The notes under the pieces: model-generated
What the model saw: only the letters and a program-made list of their open reading frames with translations
Told to the model about the DNA's origin: nothing
Databases searched by the model: none
Assembly: GCA_963745675.1 (NCBI GenBank)
Contig: CAVUYM010000009.1
Span: 62,001 to 126,000 of the forward strand
Direction of reading: 5' to 3'
Length of the DNA: 64,000 bases
Source: JAUIIK01 sp963745675
GTDB lineage: Bacteria > Chloroflexota > Chloroflexia > Thermomicrobiales > CFX8
Shown here: one piece after another, positions 47,307-57,109 of the stretch
Position numbering within the stretch: the first letter of the stretch is position 1
Layout of the letters: every line of letters begins with the position of its first letter
Translations under genes and position numbers: made by a program

Positions 47307-48639
47307 GCATCCCACCGTCGTCGCGCCCTCCGAACATGAGCATGACCGCGGCATCTTCCAGCCAGACGGCGTCGTGGCTATCGCGCGGCGGGATCAGCTC
47401 GCTGATGTTCGGGTCGATCACTTCGGCGCTCCAGCTATCTTCTTCGACATCGAATATCCAGATGTCACCGCGCAACCCGTCCGCTGACGCCCCACCGAAG
47501 AGAATCAGGTTCCCTGTCACTGGATTACGCACCAGGGAATAGAGATTGCGCGCTGGCGGGTTGTTCGTGTCGATCTCGCTCCAGCTTCGATCGGCCGTGT
47601 CAAAGGCCCAGAGATCGCCGAGATAGGGCGAGTTGTCCGATTGCCCGCCAAAGAGCAGCAGGCGTTCACGGTCCGGGTCGGTCGCCATGCGCACCAGACA
47701 ACGCTGCTCGGGTCTATCACCGGTTGCCGGGGAAACATCCGACCAGCGACCGGTCTGGACATTGAGGAGCCAGGTGTCATCGTAGCGCCCGTCGCTGGTG
47801 AAGCCGTGTGACACGTAAAGCCCGCTACCACCAGCGCGAGCGGACGCGGCTGCGCCATAGCGTGGTCGCGGGGTTCCATCTCCATCACCTGGATCAATTT
47901 CGGCCCAGACTTTTGCTACCGGATCGTAGACCCAAACGTCGCTGAAGAAGTTCGGACCAGCCTGACCGCCAAAGATGACCATGAGTTTTTGCGTCTCATC
48001 GAAAATCGCATTGTGGCCAAAGCGGGCCGCTGGCGCGTCACCTTCGATCTCGATCTGTTCCCAACGATTGGCCGGAACGTCATAGAGCCACAGATCGTCC
48101 AGTGGCTCGTTGCCGGCGCGACCGCCGAAGAGATAGACACGATCTTCAGCGAGATCGGCGACTAGCGAGTGGTCCCGACGGCCCGCCGGGAGATCGCCCT
48201 GCGGCTCCAGCCGTGTCCAGCCCGCGGTCGGCGGAACGGTCGGTGTTGGCGCAGGTTCAGTTGCGGTAGCTGTCGGCTCGGCGGTGGGTGTCGCAGGCAC
48301 TTCAGTTGCTGTTGCCGTCGGCTCAGCGGTTGGAGATGGCTCGAGCGTAGGTGTTTCTGTCGGAGCCTCCGTTGGGGTTGGCAATGGTGGTTCCGGGGTA
48401 TCGGTTGGCGCGATGGTTGAGGTTGGGATGGCTGTCGGCTCAGGTGTCGCCGTGATCACGTTGCCGCTATCGTTCGGCTCATCCCCACCGTCGTCCCGCA
48501 GTAGGATTGCTACGACGGCAACCGCAGCTACACCGACGACGCCGGCCGCCCCGGCCAGCGCTGCTCTGCGGGAGATGCGAATGTCGCCGCCCTCGGGAGC
48601 GTCGTAGTCGGGATCGCGTGGGGGGTAGTTGCTGCTCAA
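47278..48639 (-). CDS. kelch-repeat (galactose-oxidase-like beta-propeller) surface protein
   Basis: 453 residues. The N-terminus has an RR-type leader (ISRRAALAGAAGVVGVAAVA) that may be a Tat signal or an uncleaved anchor, then a ~90-residue Thr/Pro/Ala linker built of PTETPTLEPSPTAEPTATAT-like units, then six kelch motifs such as DRVYLFGGRAGNEPLDDLWL and KLMVIFGGQAGPNFFSDVWV. The copper-site residues of true galactose oxidase are not evident, so I infer a binding rather than a catalytic propeller. Probably exported. The stop lies within the end of SulP copy 2 on the other strand. Confidence 0.87.
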   Translation of the reverse strand: MSSNYPPRDPDYDAPEGGDIRISRRAALAGAAGVVGVAAVAVVAILLRDDGGDEPNDSGNVITATPEPTAIPTSTIAPTDTPEPPLPTPTEAPTETPTLEPSPTAEPTATATEVPATPTAEPTATATEPAPTPTVPPTAGWTRLEPQGDLPAGRRDHSLVADLAEDRVYLFGGRAGNEPLDDLWLYDVPANRWEQIEIEGDAPAARFGHNAIFDETQKLMVIFGGQAGPNFFSDVWVYDPVAKVWAEIDPGDGDGTPRPRYGAAASARAGGSGLYVSHGFTSDGRYDDTWLLNVQTGRWSDVSPATGDRPEQRCLVRMATDPDRERLLLFGGQSDNSPYLGDLWAFDTADRSWSEIDTNNPPARNLYSLVRNPVTGNLILFGGASADGLRGDIWIFDVEEDSWSAEVIDPNISELIPPRDSHDAVWLEDAAVMLMFGGRDDGGMLNDLWIYAP

Positions 48640-48698
48640 CGAAACAAGCCTTTCACGTTCAGGTCGTTGACTGGATCATACGAAGAATCGGCGGGAAG

Positions 48699-49172
48699 AT
48701 GCCGCAGGAGCCTGATAACGACAATCCAGAACTCTACCCATGGGCACTCGACGAGATGGCGGCGGCGATCGCCGTCTTCAGCCACGCCAATGTTCGCAGC
48801 ACTCGTGGTGGGAAAGCTCTACGTGAGGCGATGAGTGCCTTGCTCCAGCCGTCGGATCTCACCACACAGACGCTAGATAGGCTGGAAATTGAAGCTTATG
48901 AGTCTGACGGGCGGCTAAAGCCACTGGCGGCGCTCATAGACCAACTGGAACGCGCCAATCCTCCCCATGCCGACTACTGGCGCATCTTCGGCATACAGGC
49001 CGGGGCCACTATCAGCCAACTCGTGCGCTATGGCTCGACGACGCTACGAAATCTGACGAATCAGGTCCATAGCAGCGAGGACTCCGAGTTACTGCTGGCC
49101 GATACGCGCGAACTCATTGGCCGGCCCCCGCGCTACAATCGCCTGCGTCAACCGACCGATGAGGAAAGGTAA
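48699..49172 (+). CDS. hypothetical protein
   Basis: About 158 residues from ATG 48699. The sequence is all-helical with YPWALDEMAAAIAVFSHANV, ALREAMSALLQPSDLTTQTL and ADYWRIFGIQAGATISQLVR; no signal peptide or membrane segment. I recognise no family. No good ribosome-binding site precedes the start. It lies 9 bases upstream of ridA in the same direction and is probably co-transcribed with it. It is divergent from the kelch gene. Confidence 0.55.
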   Translation: MPQEPDNDNPELYPWALDEMAAAIAVFSHANVRSTRGGKALREAMSALLQPSDLTTQTLDRLEIEAYESDGRLKPLAALIDQLERANPPHADYWRIFGIQAGATISQLVRYGSTTLRNLTNQVHSSEDSELLLADTRELIGRPPRYNRLRQPTDEER

Positions 49173-49181
49173 TCTGGAAAG

Positions 49182-49578
49182 ATGGTCGAGACCCGCACAG
49201 ATCTGGAAGTGATCGAAACTGACAAGGCTGCCAAGCCGATTGGCCCCTACTCGCAAGCGATCCGCGCCAACGGCATGATTTTCGTTGCCGGTGAGAAAGG
49301 CATCGATCCAGCATACGAACGAGATTGTCCCTGGCGGCATTCCCGCCGAGACGCGCCAAACGCTCGAGAACGTCAAGAACATCCTCGAAGCCGCCGGCTC
49401 CGGCATGCACCGCGCCGTCGCTACATCCGTCTACATGACTGATCTCAGCAAGTTCGGCGAGATGAACGAGGTCTATGCCGAATATTTCGTCTCGAATCCT
49501 CCCGGCCGCACGACCGTCGGTGTCACCTCGCTGCCGGCTGGCGCGCAGGTCGAGATCACCGTCACGGCGTTGGAGTAG
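49182..49578 (+). CDS. RidA/YjgF-family enamine/imine deaminase (one frameshift)
   Basis: Hydrolyses reactive 2-aminoacrylate-type enamines produced by PLP enzymes. Start region VIETDKAAKPIGPYSQAIRA and FVAGEKGIDP are in one frame; after about 49310 the sequence continues in another with NEIVPGGIPAETRQTLENVK, VATSVYMTDLSKFGEMNEVY and the catalytic Arg in PPGRTTVGVTSLPAG. About 131 residues after repair, the standard length. The stop codon lies in a TAGGGAAGAGGGAACAGG repeat. Confidence 0.88.
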
Positions 49579-49618
49579 GGAAGAGGGAACAGGTAATAGG
49601 TAACAGGGAATAGGGAAG
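49575..49618 (+). repeat. G/A-rich short repeat at the ridA stop codon
   Basis: Starting with the TAG stop: TAGGGAAGAGGGAACAGGTA, then ATAGGTAACAGGGAATAGGG. The same words occur on the minus strand at the DinB junction 14618-14645. Confidence 0.6.
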
Positions 49619-49732
49619 CAGCCGGGAGTTCGGTTGCGAAGCTCCCTATTCATGAGTACATGACGAAAATACGAAATCAATGGGGAGTTGATGTCCGTTG
49701 GCCGGACCTTCCCTGTATGAAAGAAGGCCCTA

Positions 49733-50560
49733 TTGAGCGTTTCATTTGATTTCTCAGGTCGTGTTGTCATCGTGACTGGCGCCGCACGGGGCGTCGGCCG
49801 TGCGATGGCCGAGCAGTTTAACGCGGCTGGAGCGATGCTGTTGGCCGCCGACCGCGATGCCGAGGGACTTGAGGAGACCTGCAAGGATCTCGACCCAGAG
49901 CGCGTGCTCTCCTTCGTTGGCGATGTCAGCACCGATGAGGGCGCGCAGAGCATCGTCAACGCCGCCGTCGAGCGCTTCGGCAAGCTTGATATCTGTGTCA
50001 ACAATGCCGCCGTTGCTCCGCACGCTTCCATCTTCGATGAACGCTCTGAGGTCTGGGACACGGTTTACTCGGTCAATACGCGCGGAACGTTTCTGATGAC
50101 CCGCGCGGCAGCAAAAGCGATGATCGACGGCGGCAATGGCGGCCGGATCATCAACTTCTCGTCCGGTGTCACTACCCGTGGTTCGGCTGGGGCAGCCGCT
50201 TATGCATCGAGCCGGGCGGCCACGGAGTCCTTCTCCCGCGTCGCCGCAATCGAGCTTGCACCGCACAACATCCTGGTCAACGTCGTTAGCCCCGGTTTGA
50301 TCGACACCCAGCCGAAGCCGCTGCCGCCACGCATGGCTGAGGGCTTGGGCAGACGCATCCCCAACCTGCCGCTGGCCCGGCCCGGCGAGTCTGAAGAGGT
50401 CGGATCGGTCGTCATGTTCCTGGCGTCAGACGCCTCGAGCTACGTCGCTGGCGCGGTCTGGAACGTCGACGGTGGCGCCGGCATCGGCACCCGCTCGACC
50501 GCCCCGATCATCGACGACGATATACGCTATGACTGGGTGACCGGTAAAGTCAGGGACTAG
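49733..50560 (+). CDS. SDR-family oxidoreductase
   Basis: 275 residues, intact, TTG start with AAGG six bases upstream. TGAARGVGRAMAEQF is the cofactor loop, NNAA in CVNNAAVAPHAS, catalytic Ser in INFSSGVTTRG and Tyr/Lys region AAYASSRAATESF: the Lys of the usual Y-x3-K is replaced by Arg (Y-A-S-S-R). This substitution may weaken or change catalysis. The C-terminal YVAGAVWNVDGGAGIG is standard. Next to a Gfo/Idh/MocA gene and another SDR, suggesting sugar or polyol oxidation. Confidence 0.85.
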   Translation: MSVSFDFSGRVVIVTGAARGVGRAMAEQFNAAGAMLLAADRDAEGLEETCKDLDPERVLSFVGDVSTDEGAQSIVNAAVERFGKLDICVNNAAVAPHASIFDERSEVWDTVYSVNTRGTFLMTRAAAKAMIDGGNGGRIINFSSGVTTRGSAGAAAYASSRAATESFSRVAAIELAPHNILVNVVSPGLIDTQPKPLPPRMAEGLGRRIPNLPLARPGESEEVGSVVMFLASDASSYVAGAVWNVDGGAGIGTRSTAPIIDDDIRYDWVTGKVRD

Positions 50561-50626
50561 GAAGTCAACTCCGACTGTGGAATCGTCGACCTCGGCCCAG
50601 CGCAGAGGTCGACGATTGCTCATTGT

Positions 50627-51751
50627 CTAGCCCTCTAAAGGCATGTCGACCCAGCGATCCTCCCGGAATGAAAGCTCAACGGCGTTGATCGCCTCCTGTA
50701 CCCAGGCGCCATCATCGAAGTTCGCCTGATTCTCTTCGCCGCCGTCCTGGATCTCGTCGATGAATTCGCGGATCAGATTGCCGTAGAAGAGCGATCGCCA
50801 TGATTCTCCCGGGTGGCCTCCGACCGGGTAGAACTCCTGCGGGATCTCCAGTTCTCGGAATTCGACATCATCCGGAGTGGCTACTTTGATCGTCTCGGCG
50901 ACGCCGAATTCCTCGACCATGCGGCAGATGATCGCGCCTTTGTCGCCGTAGATGCGCGCTTCCGTTCCGGAGTAGTTGCCGATTGTCACGTAGCTCGTTT
51001 GAATCGAGCCTGTCGCTCCGTTCGCGTACTCGGTGAGGAAGACCGTCGCGTCGTCAATGTTCATGCGCATCATGCGGTTGTCGAGATCCCGAACCCGCCG
51101 GACCGGAATGAAGTTGTGCATCGTGCCGATGACACGTGAGTAGTCAGCGCCCACCCACCAGTGCCCGATATCCATGATCGACGCGCCGTAGCCCTCCAGC
51201 GAACTGACCTGGATGACGTTCGGGTCGGCATTGACATCGACCTGGCGTAGAGGGGTCTCGGGATCGAGCCATTGGGAGTTCTGGTCATAGCCATTGAAGA
51301 TGAAGGGCGTGCCGACGAATCCATCTCGTATGAGTTTCCAGGCGTAGCGCACGCCCGGACTATAGCGAAAGGTGAAACCGAGCTTCGTCTTCAGCCCCTT
51401 GCTGCGGGCGAAATCTGCGGCGCGGCGCGTCTCGCGGTAGTCGGACGAGACTGGTTTCTCACAGAGGACGTGTTTCCCTGCTTCCAGCGCCGCCCAGGCG
51501 AGGTCGAAGTGCGTCCGAGAGGGCGTGGCAACATCGACGACATCGACATCGTCGCGCGCCACCGTTGCCTGCCAGTCTGCGCTGAACTCTGGGATGTCGA
51601 ACCTGGCGGCGAAGGTTTCGGCCCGTTCGAGTATTGGATCGCAGATCGCCACGATCTCGGAGCGTGGGTCGCGAATCCAGCCCGGTATGTGCGCTTCTTC
51701 GGCCCACTTGCCCGCCCCAAGGATCGCTACCCGTAGCTTGCTTTCGGTCAT
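50627..51751 (-). CDS. Gfo/Idh/MocA-family oxidoreductase
   Basis: 374 residues, intact. N-terminal Rossmann fold (LRVAILGAGKWAEEAHIPGW) and the signature GKHVLCEKPVSSDYRETRR with the EKP lysine; the C-terminal domain has GYGASIMDIGHWWVGADYSR, containing the D-x3-H pair. Members oxidise or dehydrate sugars and inositols with NAD(P). Substrate unknown. It shares direction with the following SDR and alcohol dehydrogenase genes. Confidence 0.9.
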   Translation of the reverse strand: MTESKLRVAILGAGKWAEEAHIPGWIRDPRSEIVAICDPILERAETFAARFDIPEFSADWQATVARDDVDVVDVATPSRTHFDLAWAALEAGKHVLCEKPVSSDYRETRRAADFARSKGLKTKLGFTFRYSPGVRYAWKLIRDGFVGTPFIFNGYDQNSQWLDPETPLRQVDVNADPNVIQVSSLEGYGASIMDIGHWWVGADYSRVIGTMHNFIPVRRVRDLDNRMMRMNIDDATVFLTEYANGATGSIQTSYVTIGNYSGTEARIYGDKGAIICRMVEEFGVAETIKVATPDDVEFRELEIPQEFYPVGGHPGESWRSLFYGNLIREFIDEIQDGGEENQANFDDGAWVQEAINAVELSFREDRWVDMPLEG

Positions 51752-51818
51752 CTGACGATGTTCCTATCCATTGCCCGGATCAAGATGAGGCAGGGTTGCG
51801 TATGCAGGCGGAGTTCTC

Positions 51819-52575
51819 TCACCACATGACATCCCCGCCATTTGGCGAGAGCGATTGGCCAGTACAGTAAGCGGCTTCGTCAGATGCCAGGTAGACATAA
51901 GCCCAGGCGATTTCTTCTCGGCTCCGCCACCCGCGGGATCGGCAGCGACTCGATGAGCGCAGCTCGCGTGTCTTCCGAGCCGGAAATGCGCCACATCGGG
52001 GTGTCGGTCGGACCAGGGCAGACGCGATTGACCGTGATGCCATCTCGCCCAACCTCCTGAGCGACCGAGACGGTCAGGGCGACCACTGCTGCTTTCGAGG
52101 CGGAGTAGGGCGAATTGCGCGGTCTCGGTTTGTGCGCCAGTTGGGAGGCCGTGTTGATGATGCGACCATAGCCGCGCTCCAGCATGTGTGGCAGCGCGTG
52201 CTTCATCCCGAAGTAGACGCCGCGCACGTTGACGTTCATGACCTCGTCGAAATCCTCGGTCGTCTCCTCGTGAATAGCGAACTTGTTGCCGGCGATGCCA
52301 GCGTTGTTGACGATGATGTCGAGCTTGCCGAAGCGCTGTACCGTGGCGTCGATCGCAGCCTTGACCTGCTCCTCGTCCCGGACATCAACCTCGATAGAAA
52401 ATGCGCCATGGCCGAACGCCTGCAATTCGCCGACGAGACTGGCTTTGTCCTCTTCATGGCCGAAATCGGCGGCGGCTACATCAGCCCCCTCTGCTGCGAA
52501 TAGCTGGCAAACAGCTCGCCCGATGCCGGTGCTCGCTCCAATAACCAATGCCGACTTTCCCTGTAATCTGTCCAT
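51819..52575 (-). CDS. SDR-family oxidoreductase (one frameshift near the C-terminus)
   Basis: Cofactor loop IGASTGIGRAVCQLFA, NNAG in IIVNNAGIAGN, Ser in NTASQLAHKPR, and Y-x3-K in PYSASKAAVVALT. Frame breaks near 51930 after SLPIPRVAEP; the family end EEIAWAYVYLASDEAAYCTG with QSLSPNGGDVMW is in another frame. About 250 residues. ATG 52575 has GGGGA nine bases upstream. Together with the neighbouring dehydrogenases it may serve a sugar or alcohol catabolic route. Confidence 0.87.
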
Positions 52576-52739
52576 TGTTCGCGTCCCCACCTTCCTATCT
52601 TCTATGGCACAGAGGGTATCGTCGCACAGCGGGAGCGCGAGTGGCGACAGTCAGCTTTCGCTTTCGGAGGCAGTCTAACCGTTTGGGGTTCCGTCATACG
52701 GCCGAGGACGTCGATCAGAGCTAAAGAAGCGAGACTCGA

Positions 52740-53729
52740 TTACTCATTCAGATTCAGGACAACCGAGCCGGTTACCCGGCCCTCGCGTAGCGCCGCCAAT
52801 GCTTCATTTGCCTCTTCGAGCGGGTATGTCTGGATCGTCGTCTGGATCGGAATCTCGCTCGCCAGCGGCAAGAATTCTCTGCCGTCCGTCGCGTCAGAAT
52901 TGGCGACCGAGCGCAGCACTCTTTCGCCCCAGAGCAGTGCATACGGCATGGCTGGAATATCGCTCATATGGATGCCAGCGCAGACGACGGTGCCGCCTTT
53001 GGCGGTAGCGCGCAGCGCGGCGGGTACAAGCGGGCCTACCGGAGCGAAGATGATCGCCGCATCCAGCTCGGTGGGCGGTTGCTCGTCCGAACCACCTGCC
53101 CAGATGGCGCCGAGTTCACGGGCGAAGCGCTGCCCTGCATCGTCGCCTGGTCTGGTGAAGGCATAGACGTCCCAGCCCTGATGCAGCGCGACCTGGATGA
53201 CGATGTGGGCAGCCGCCCCGAAACCGTAGAGACCCAGGCGGCGACCTTCCCCCGCCATGACGAACGAGCGATAGCCGATCAGCCCGGCGCAGAGTAGAGG
53301 GGCAGCCTGCAGGTCGGGAAATCCCTCCGGGATGGGGAAGCAGAAGCGCGCGTCGGCGACGGCATATTCTGCATAGCCGCCATCCAGGTGATAGCCGGTG
53401 TATCGCGCAGCGTCGCAGAGATTTTCTCTGCCCGCGCGACAGTACTTGCAGTCGCCGCACGACCAGCCAAGCCAGGGCACGCCAACGCGGTCGCCTTGCT
53501 CGAACTGGTTCACTCCCGCGCCGGATTTCACAATCCTACCGACGATCTGGTGACCGAGGATGAGCGGGAGTTTCGGCTCTGTAAGCTCGCCATCGACGAT
53601 GTGGAGATCGGTCCGGCAGACGCCGCACGCCGATACCTGAATCAGGACCTGGCCCGGGCCGGGTTCGGGACGAGGGACATCACGTAGCTGCAGCGGCTCT
53701 CCGGGAGCCTGCAGGACCATAGCCTTCAC
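52740..53729 (-). CDS. zinc-dependent alcohol dehydrogenase
   Basis: 329 residues, intact. MDR fold with the catalytic zinc ligands Cys in SACGVCRTDLH and His in LILGHQIVGRI, and the structural zinc lobe CGDCKYCRAGRENLC with four cysteines. The NAD-binding motif is LGLYGFGAAAH. The short ~330-residue form and RYTGYHLDGGYAEYA resemble the AdhA/AdhP-type group. Likely oxidises a primary or secondary alcohol. Confidence 0.92.
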   Translation of the reverse strand: MKAMVLQAPGEPLQLRDVPRPEPGPGQVLIQVSACGVCRTDLHIVDGELTEPKLPLILGHQIVGRIVKSGAGVNQFEQGDRVGVPWLGWSCGDCKYCRAGRENLCDAARYTGYHLDGGYAEYAVADARFCFPIPEGFPDLQAAPLLCAGLIGYRSFVMAGEGRRLGLYGFGAAAHIVIQVALHQGWDVYAFTRPGDDAGQRFARELGAIWAGGSDEQPPTELDAAIIFAPVGPLVPAALRATAKGGTVVCAGIHMSDIPAMPYALLWGERVLRSVANSDATDGREFLPLASEIPIQTTIQTYPLEEANEALAALREGRVTGSVVLNLNE

Positions 53730-53760
53730 CGTGAGCTCTCCGATCTAACTACCAACCGGG

Positions 53761-55004
53761 TTATTCGCCGTACTGCGCGATGATCTCTTCCTTGCTCTTG
53801 CCGAGGATGTCGTACTTCTCGCCCATCTTCGTGAAGGCGGCGATTGCTCGATCGACGTGGTGGTCGTCGTGTGCAGCGCTGAGCTGGACGCGAATGCGAG
53901 CCTGACCACGCGGCACGACCGGGAAGGAGAAACCGATGACGTAGATGCCCTCGGCGTACAGATCACGCGCCATATCCTGACTCAGCTGGGCGTTGTAGAG
54001 CATGATCGGAACGATCGGGTGCGTGCCGGGCCGGATATCAAAGCCTGCCTGCGGCCATCCCTTCCCGGAACTTGCGGGTGTTGGCCATCAGCTTGTCGCG
54101 CAGTTCAGAGCTTTCGGTGAGCAGATCGAGGACGGCGATGCTGGCACCGACGATCGTCGGCGCGAGAGTGTTGCTGAAGAGGTAGGGGCGGGAGCGTTGC
54201 CGCAAGAGCTCGATGATTTCCTTGCGACCCGAGGTGAAGCCGCCGGATGCGCCGCCCAGCGCCTTGCCGAGCGTCGACGTGATGATGTCGACCCGGCCCA
54301 TGACGTTGCGGTATTCGTGCGAGCCACGTCCATTCTCGCCGAGGAAGCCGGTGCAATGGGCGTCGTCGACCATCACCAGGGCGTCGTAGCGTTCCGCCAG
54401 ATCGCAGATCTCGTCGAGTTTGGCGATATCGCCGTCCATGCTGAATGCGCCGTCGGTCGCGATCATCCTGTAGCGGGCGCTCTGTGCGTCCTGGAGCTTC
54501 GCTTCCAGATCAGCCATGTCGTTGTGCTGGTAGATGAAGCGATTCGCCCGGCAAAGCCGCACACCGTCGATGATCGAGGCGTGGTTCAGGGCGTCGGAGA
54601 TGATCGCATCTTCGTCGCCCAGTAGCGGCTCAAAGACGCCTCCATTCGCGTCGAAGCAGGCGGCATAGAGGATCGTCTCTTCGGTGCCGAGGAACTCGCT
54701 GAGCTTGCGTTCCAGCTCTCTGTGGATGTCCTGGGTTCCGCAAATGAAGCGGACGCTGCTCATGCCATAGCCGTGCGCTATCAAGCGCATTTCGCGCCGC
54801 TTCAAGCACTCGCGGGTGTGAGCTCAGCCCCAGATAATTGTTGGCGCAGAAATTGACGACCTCGCGGGGCGGGCTACCCTCAGGGTAAGCAACGCGAATG
54901 TCCGCTCCTTGCGGGGTCAGGATCTGGCGTTCTTCCTTGTACAGTCCCGCTTCGTGGATGGATTCAATCTCGCGCTGGAGATTCTCTCGTATCGCTCCGT
55001 ACAT
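53761..55004 (-). CDS. kbl: glycine C-acetyltransferase (2-amino-3-ketobutyrate CoA ligase), two frameshifts
   Basis: PLP enzyme that cleaves 2-amino-3-ketobutyrate with CoA to glycine and acetyl-CoA. Blocks: VVNFCANNYLGLSSHPRVLE, GMSSVRFICGTQDIHRELER, MVDDAHCTGFLGENGRGSHE, the PLP lysine in STLGKALGGASGG, and GFSFPVVPRGQARIRVQLSA at the end. Frame changes near 54780 and 54040. About 413 residues counted from GTG/ATG 55004, within the family range. It follows tdh by 27 bases, so the pair forms the two-step threonine-to-glycine pathway. Confidence 0.92.
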
Positions 55005-55031
55005 CGTGCCTCCTTTGTGTGCGCGGACGCT

Positions 55032-56015
55032 CTAAAGATAGAGCCGCCCATCGGCGTGACGGCGAGTCAGATCGGCGAGCATCTCTTCGGTCATCATTGC
55101 CAGATCGTAGTCGGGCGACCAATCCCACTCTTTTCTGGCGACGGAATCATCGATCGAATTGGGCCAGGAGTCTGCAATTTCCTGCCTGTAATCGGGCTCG
55201 TAGGTCACTTCAAACTCCGGTATATGCGCCCGAATAGCCTCCGCCAGCTCGCCGGCGCTGAAGCTCATCGCCGCCAGGTTGTAGTCGCTGTGGTGCTTGA
55301 GCCGGTCGAAGTCTGCGTGCATCAGATCGACCGTCGCCTTGATGCAGTCCGGCATGTACATCATCGGTAGGCGAGTGTCTTCGCGCACGAAGCAGGTGTA
55401 GCGCCCTTCCTCGACCGCTTTGTAGAACATCTCGACCGCAAAATCGGTCGTCCCACCGCCAGGTAAGGCAACCGACGAGATGATGCCAGGGTAGCGCAGG
55501 CCACGCGCGTCGACGCCGTAGCGCCGGACGTAGTATTCAGACAACCGCTCTCCAGCGACCTTGGTGACGCCGTACATCGTCGTTGGCCGCAGCACGGTAT
55601 CTTGCGGGGTGTCGTCGCGCGGGATACCCGGTCCGAAGACGGCGATCGAACTCGGGCTCAGGACCTGCACTAACCCCAGTTCGCGTGCAACTTCCAGGCA
55701 GTTGAGCAGCCCTCCAACGTTGACGTTCCATGCGACGAGCGGATTCTGTTCGCCCTCGGCCGACAGCAGCGCGGCCATGTTGACGATCGTGTCGATCTCA
55801 TAGCGGCGGCAAAGATCACGGATGGCCTCACGGTCGGTGACGTCAAGCCATTCAAACGGCCCCGACTCGGCGAGTTCCTCCTGTGGTTCCGCCGAGTGCC
55901 CGCAGGCGACGACTTGTTCGTTGCCGTAGCTGCGGCGCAGTTCCAGCGTTAGCTCGGAGCCGATCTGACCGGTCGAGCCGGTGACAAGAATTCTCTTGAT
56001 TGCCTTCGTTGTCAT
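55032..56015 (-). CDS. tdh: L-threonine 3-dehydrogenase, SDR (epimerase-like) type
   Basis: 327 residues, intact. NAD-binding VTGSTGQIGSELTLELRR; Y-x3-K in TTMYGVTKVAGERLSEYY; GLRYPGIISSVALPGGGTTD is characteristic of the SDR-type threonine dehydrogenase, distinct from the zinc MDR type of E. coli. It makes 2-amino-3-ketobutyrate, which the next gene product cleaves. First gene of the tdh-kbl operon; assignment is supported by that neighbour. Confidence 0.9.
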   Translation of the reverse strand: MTTKAIKRILVTGSTGQIGSELTLELRRSYGNEQVVACGHSAEPQEELAESGPFEWLDVTDREAIRDLCRRYEIDTIVNMAALLSAEGEQNPLVAWNVNVGGLLNCLEVARELGLVQVLSPSSIAVFGPGIPRDDTPQDTVLRPTTMYGVTKVAGERLSEYYVRRYGVDARGLRYPGIISSVALPGGGTTDFAVEMFYKAVEEGRYTCFVREDTRLPMMYMPDCIKATVDLMHADFDRLKHHSDYNLAAMSFSAGELAEAIRAHIPEFEVTYEPDYRQEIADSWPNSIDDSVARKEWDWSPDYDLAMMTEEMLADLTRRHADGRLYL

Positions 56016-56163
56016 TGGGCGCGATGCTTTCTAATAGATTGACTGAAGTTTGCGAGCAATGCGACTGCTGCGCTCTAATCATCAAACTAGCAGAGTAGCG
56101 CAACAGGCGCGAGTGGCCCGAAGCCCATTCCGTTGCAGAGTTGTTACAGAAGGTAGATCTCCA

Positions 56164-57102
56164 GTGAAGATCGTCATCGCCGGTGGGACTGGACAGATCG
56201 GGCAGGTTCTGACGCGCGCATGGCAAGCGGCAGGGCATGACCTTGTCGTGCTGTCGCGTGCCGGGCGCTCGACTGCCCGAATCGTCAGCTGGGACGGCCG
56301 GTCTCTCGGTCGCTGGGCGTCGGAGCTTGAAGGCGCCGATGTCGTCGTCAATCTCGCCGGACGCAGCGTCAATTGCCGTTACACGCCGGAGAATCTGAAG
56401 GCGATGATGCGCTCACGGGTCGAGTCGACGAAGGTTATTGGCGAGGCCATATCGCGGTGTAAGCGTCCGCCCGCCGTCTGGCTCCAGATGAGCACCGCGA
56501 CGATCTACTCCCACCGCTTCGACGCGCCTAACGATGAGGCAACCGGGATCATCGGTGGGCGTGAGCCCGATGTTCCAGACTACTGGAAGTGGTCTATCGA
56601 CATCGCGCGGACGTGGGAACATGCGCTGGATACGGCCTACACGCCAGGCACCCGGAAAGTCGCGTTACGGGCGGCGATGGTCATGAGCCCGGATGAGGGC
56701 GGCATCTTCGATACGCTCCACAGGTTGGTAAGAATGCGGCTCGGCGGGGCGGCAGCCGGTGGCGAGCAATACATCTCCTGGATTCACGAGATCGATTACG
56801 TGCGTTCGCTGGAGTTCCTGATCGAGCGGGACGACATCGACGGCGCGGTCAACCTGGCTGCACCGAATCCACTTCCACAGCGCGAATTCATGGCCGATAT
56901 CCGCCGTGCTGCGGGTGTCCGCGTCGGTCTACCAGCGACGAAATGGATGCTTTCGGCTGGTGCATTCCTGATGCGTTCAGACACCGAGTTGCTGCTCAAG
57001 AGCCGCCGCGTCATACCCGGCCGCCTGAGCGACGCTGGCTTCACCTTCGTTTATCCAACCTGGCCCGAGGCTGCTGAGGATCTGGTCCAGCGCTCAGCCT
57101 GA
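56164..57102 (+). CDS. TIGR01777/YfcH-family epimerase-like protein
   Basis: About 312 residues. NAD-binding KIVIAGGTGQIGQVLTRAWQ at the N-terminus, then VVVNLAGRSVNCRYTPENLK (the family's typical N-L-A-G block), MSTATIYSHRFD and YISWIHEIDYVRSLEFLIER, and a DUF1731-like end (RVIPGRLSDAGFTFVYPTWP). GTG 56164, with AAGG ten bases upstream, gives the family N-terminus; the frame extends upstream without a supporting site. Biological role unknown; E. coli YfcH is the model. Confidence 0.9.
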   Translation: MKIVIAGGTGQIGQVLTRAWQAAGHDLVVLSRAGRSTARIVSWDGRSLGRWASELEGADVVVNLAGRSVNCRYTPENLKAMMRSRVESTKVIGEAISRCKRPPAVWLQMSTATIYSHRFDAPNDEATGIIGGREPDVPDYWKWSIDIARTWEHALDTAYTPGTRKVALRAAMVMSPDEGGIFDTLHRLVRMRLGGAAAGGEQYISWIHEIDYVRSLEFLIERDDIDGAVNLAAPNPLPQREFMADIRRAAGVRVGLPATKWMLSAGAFLMRSDTELLLKSRRVIPGRLSDAGFTFVYPTWPEAAEDLVQRSA

Positions 57103-57109
57103 CGTCGAG

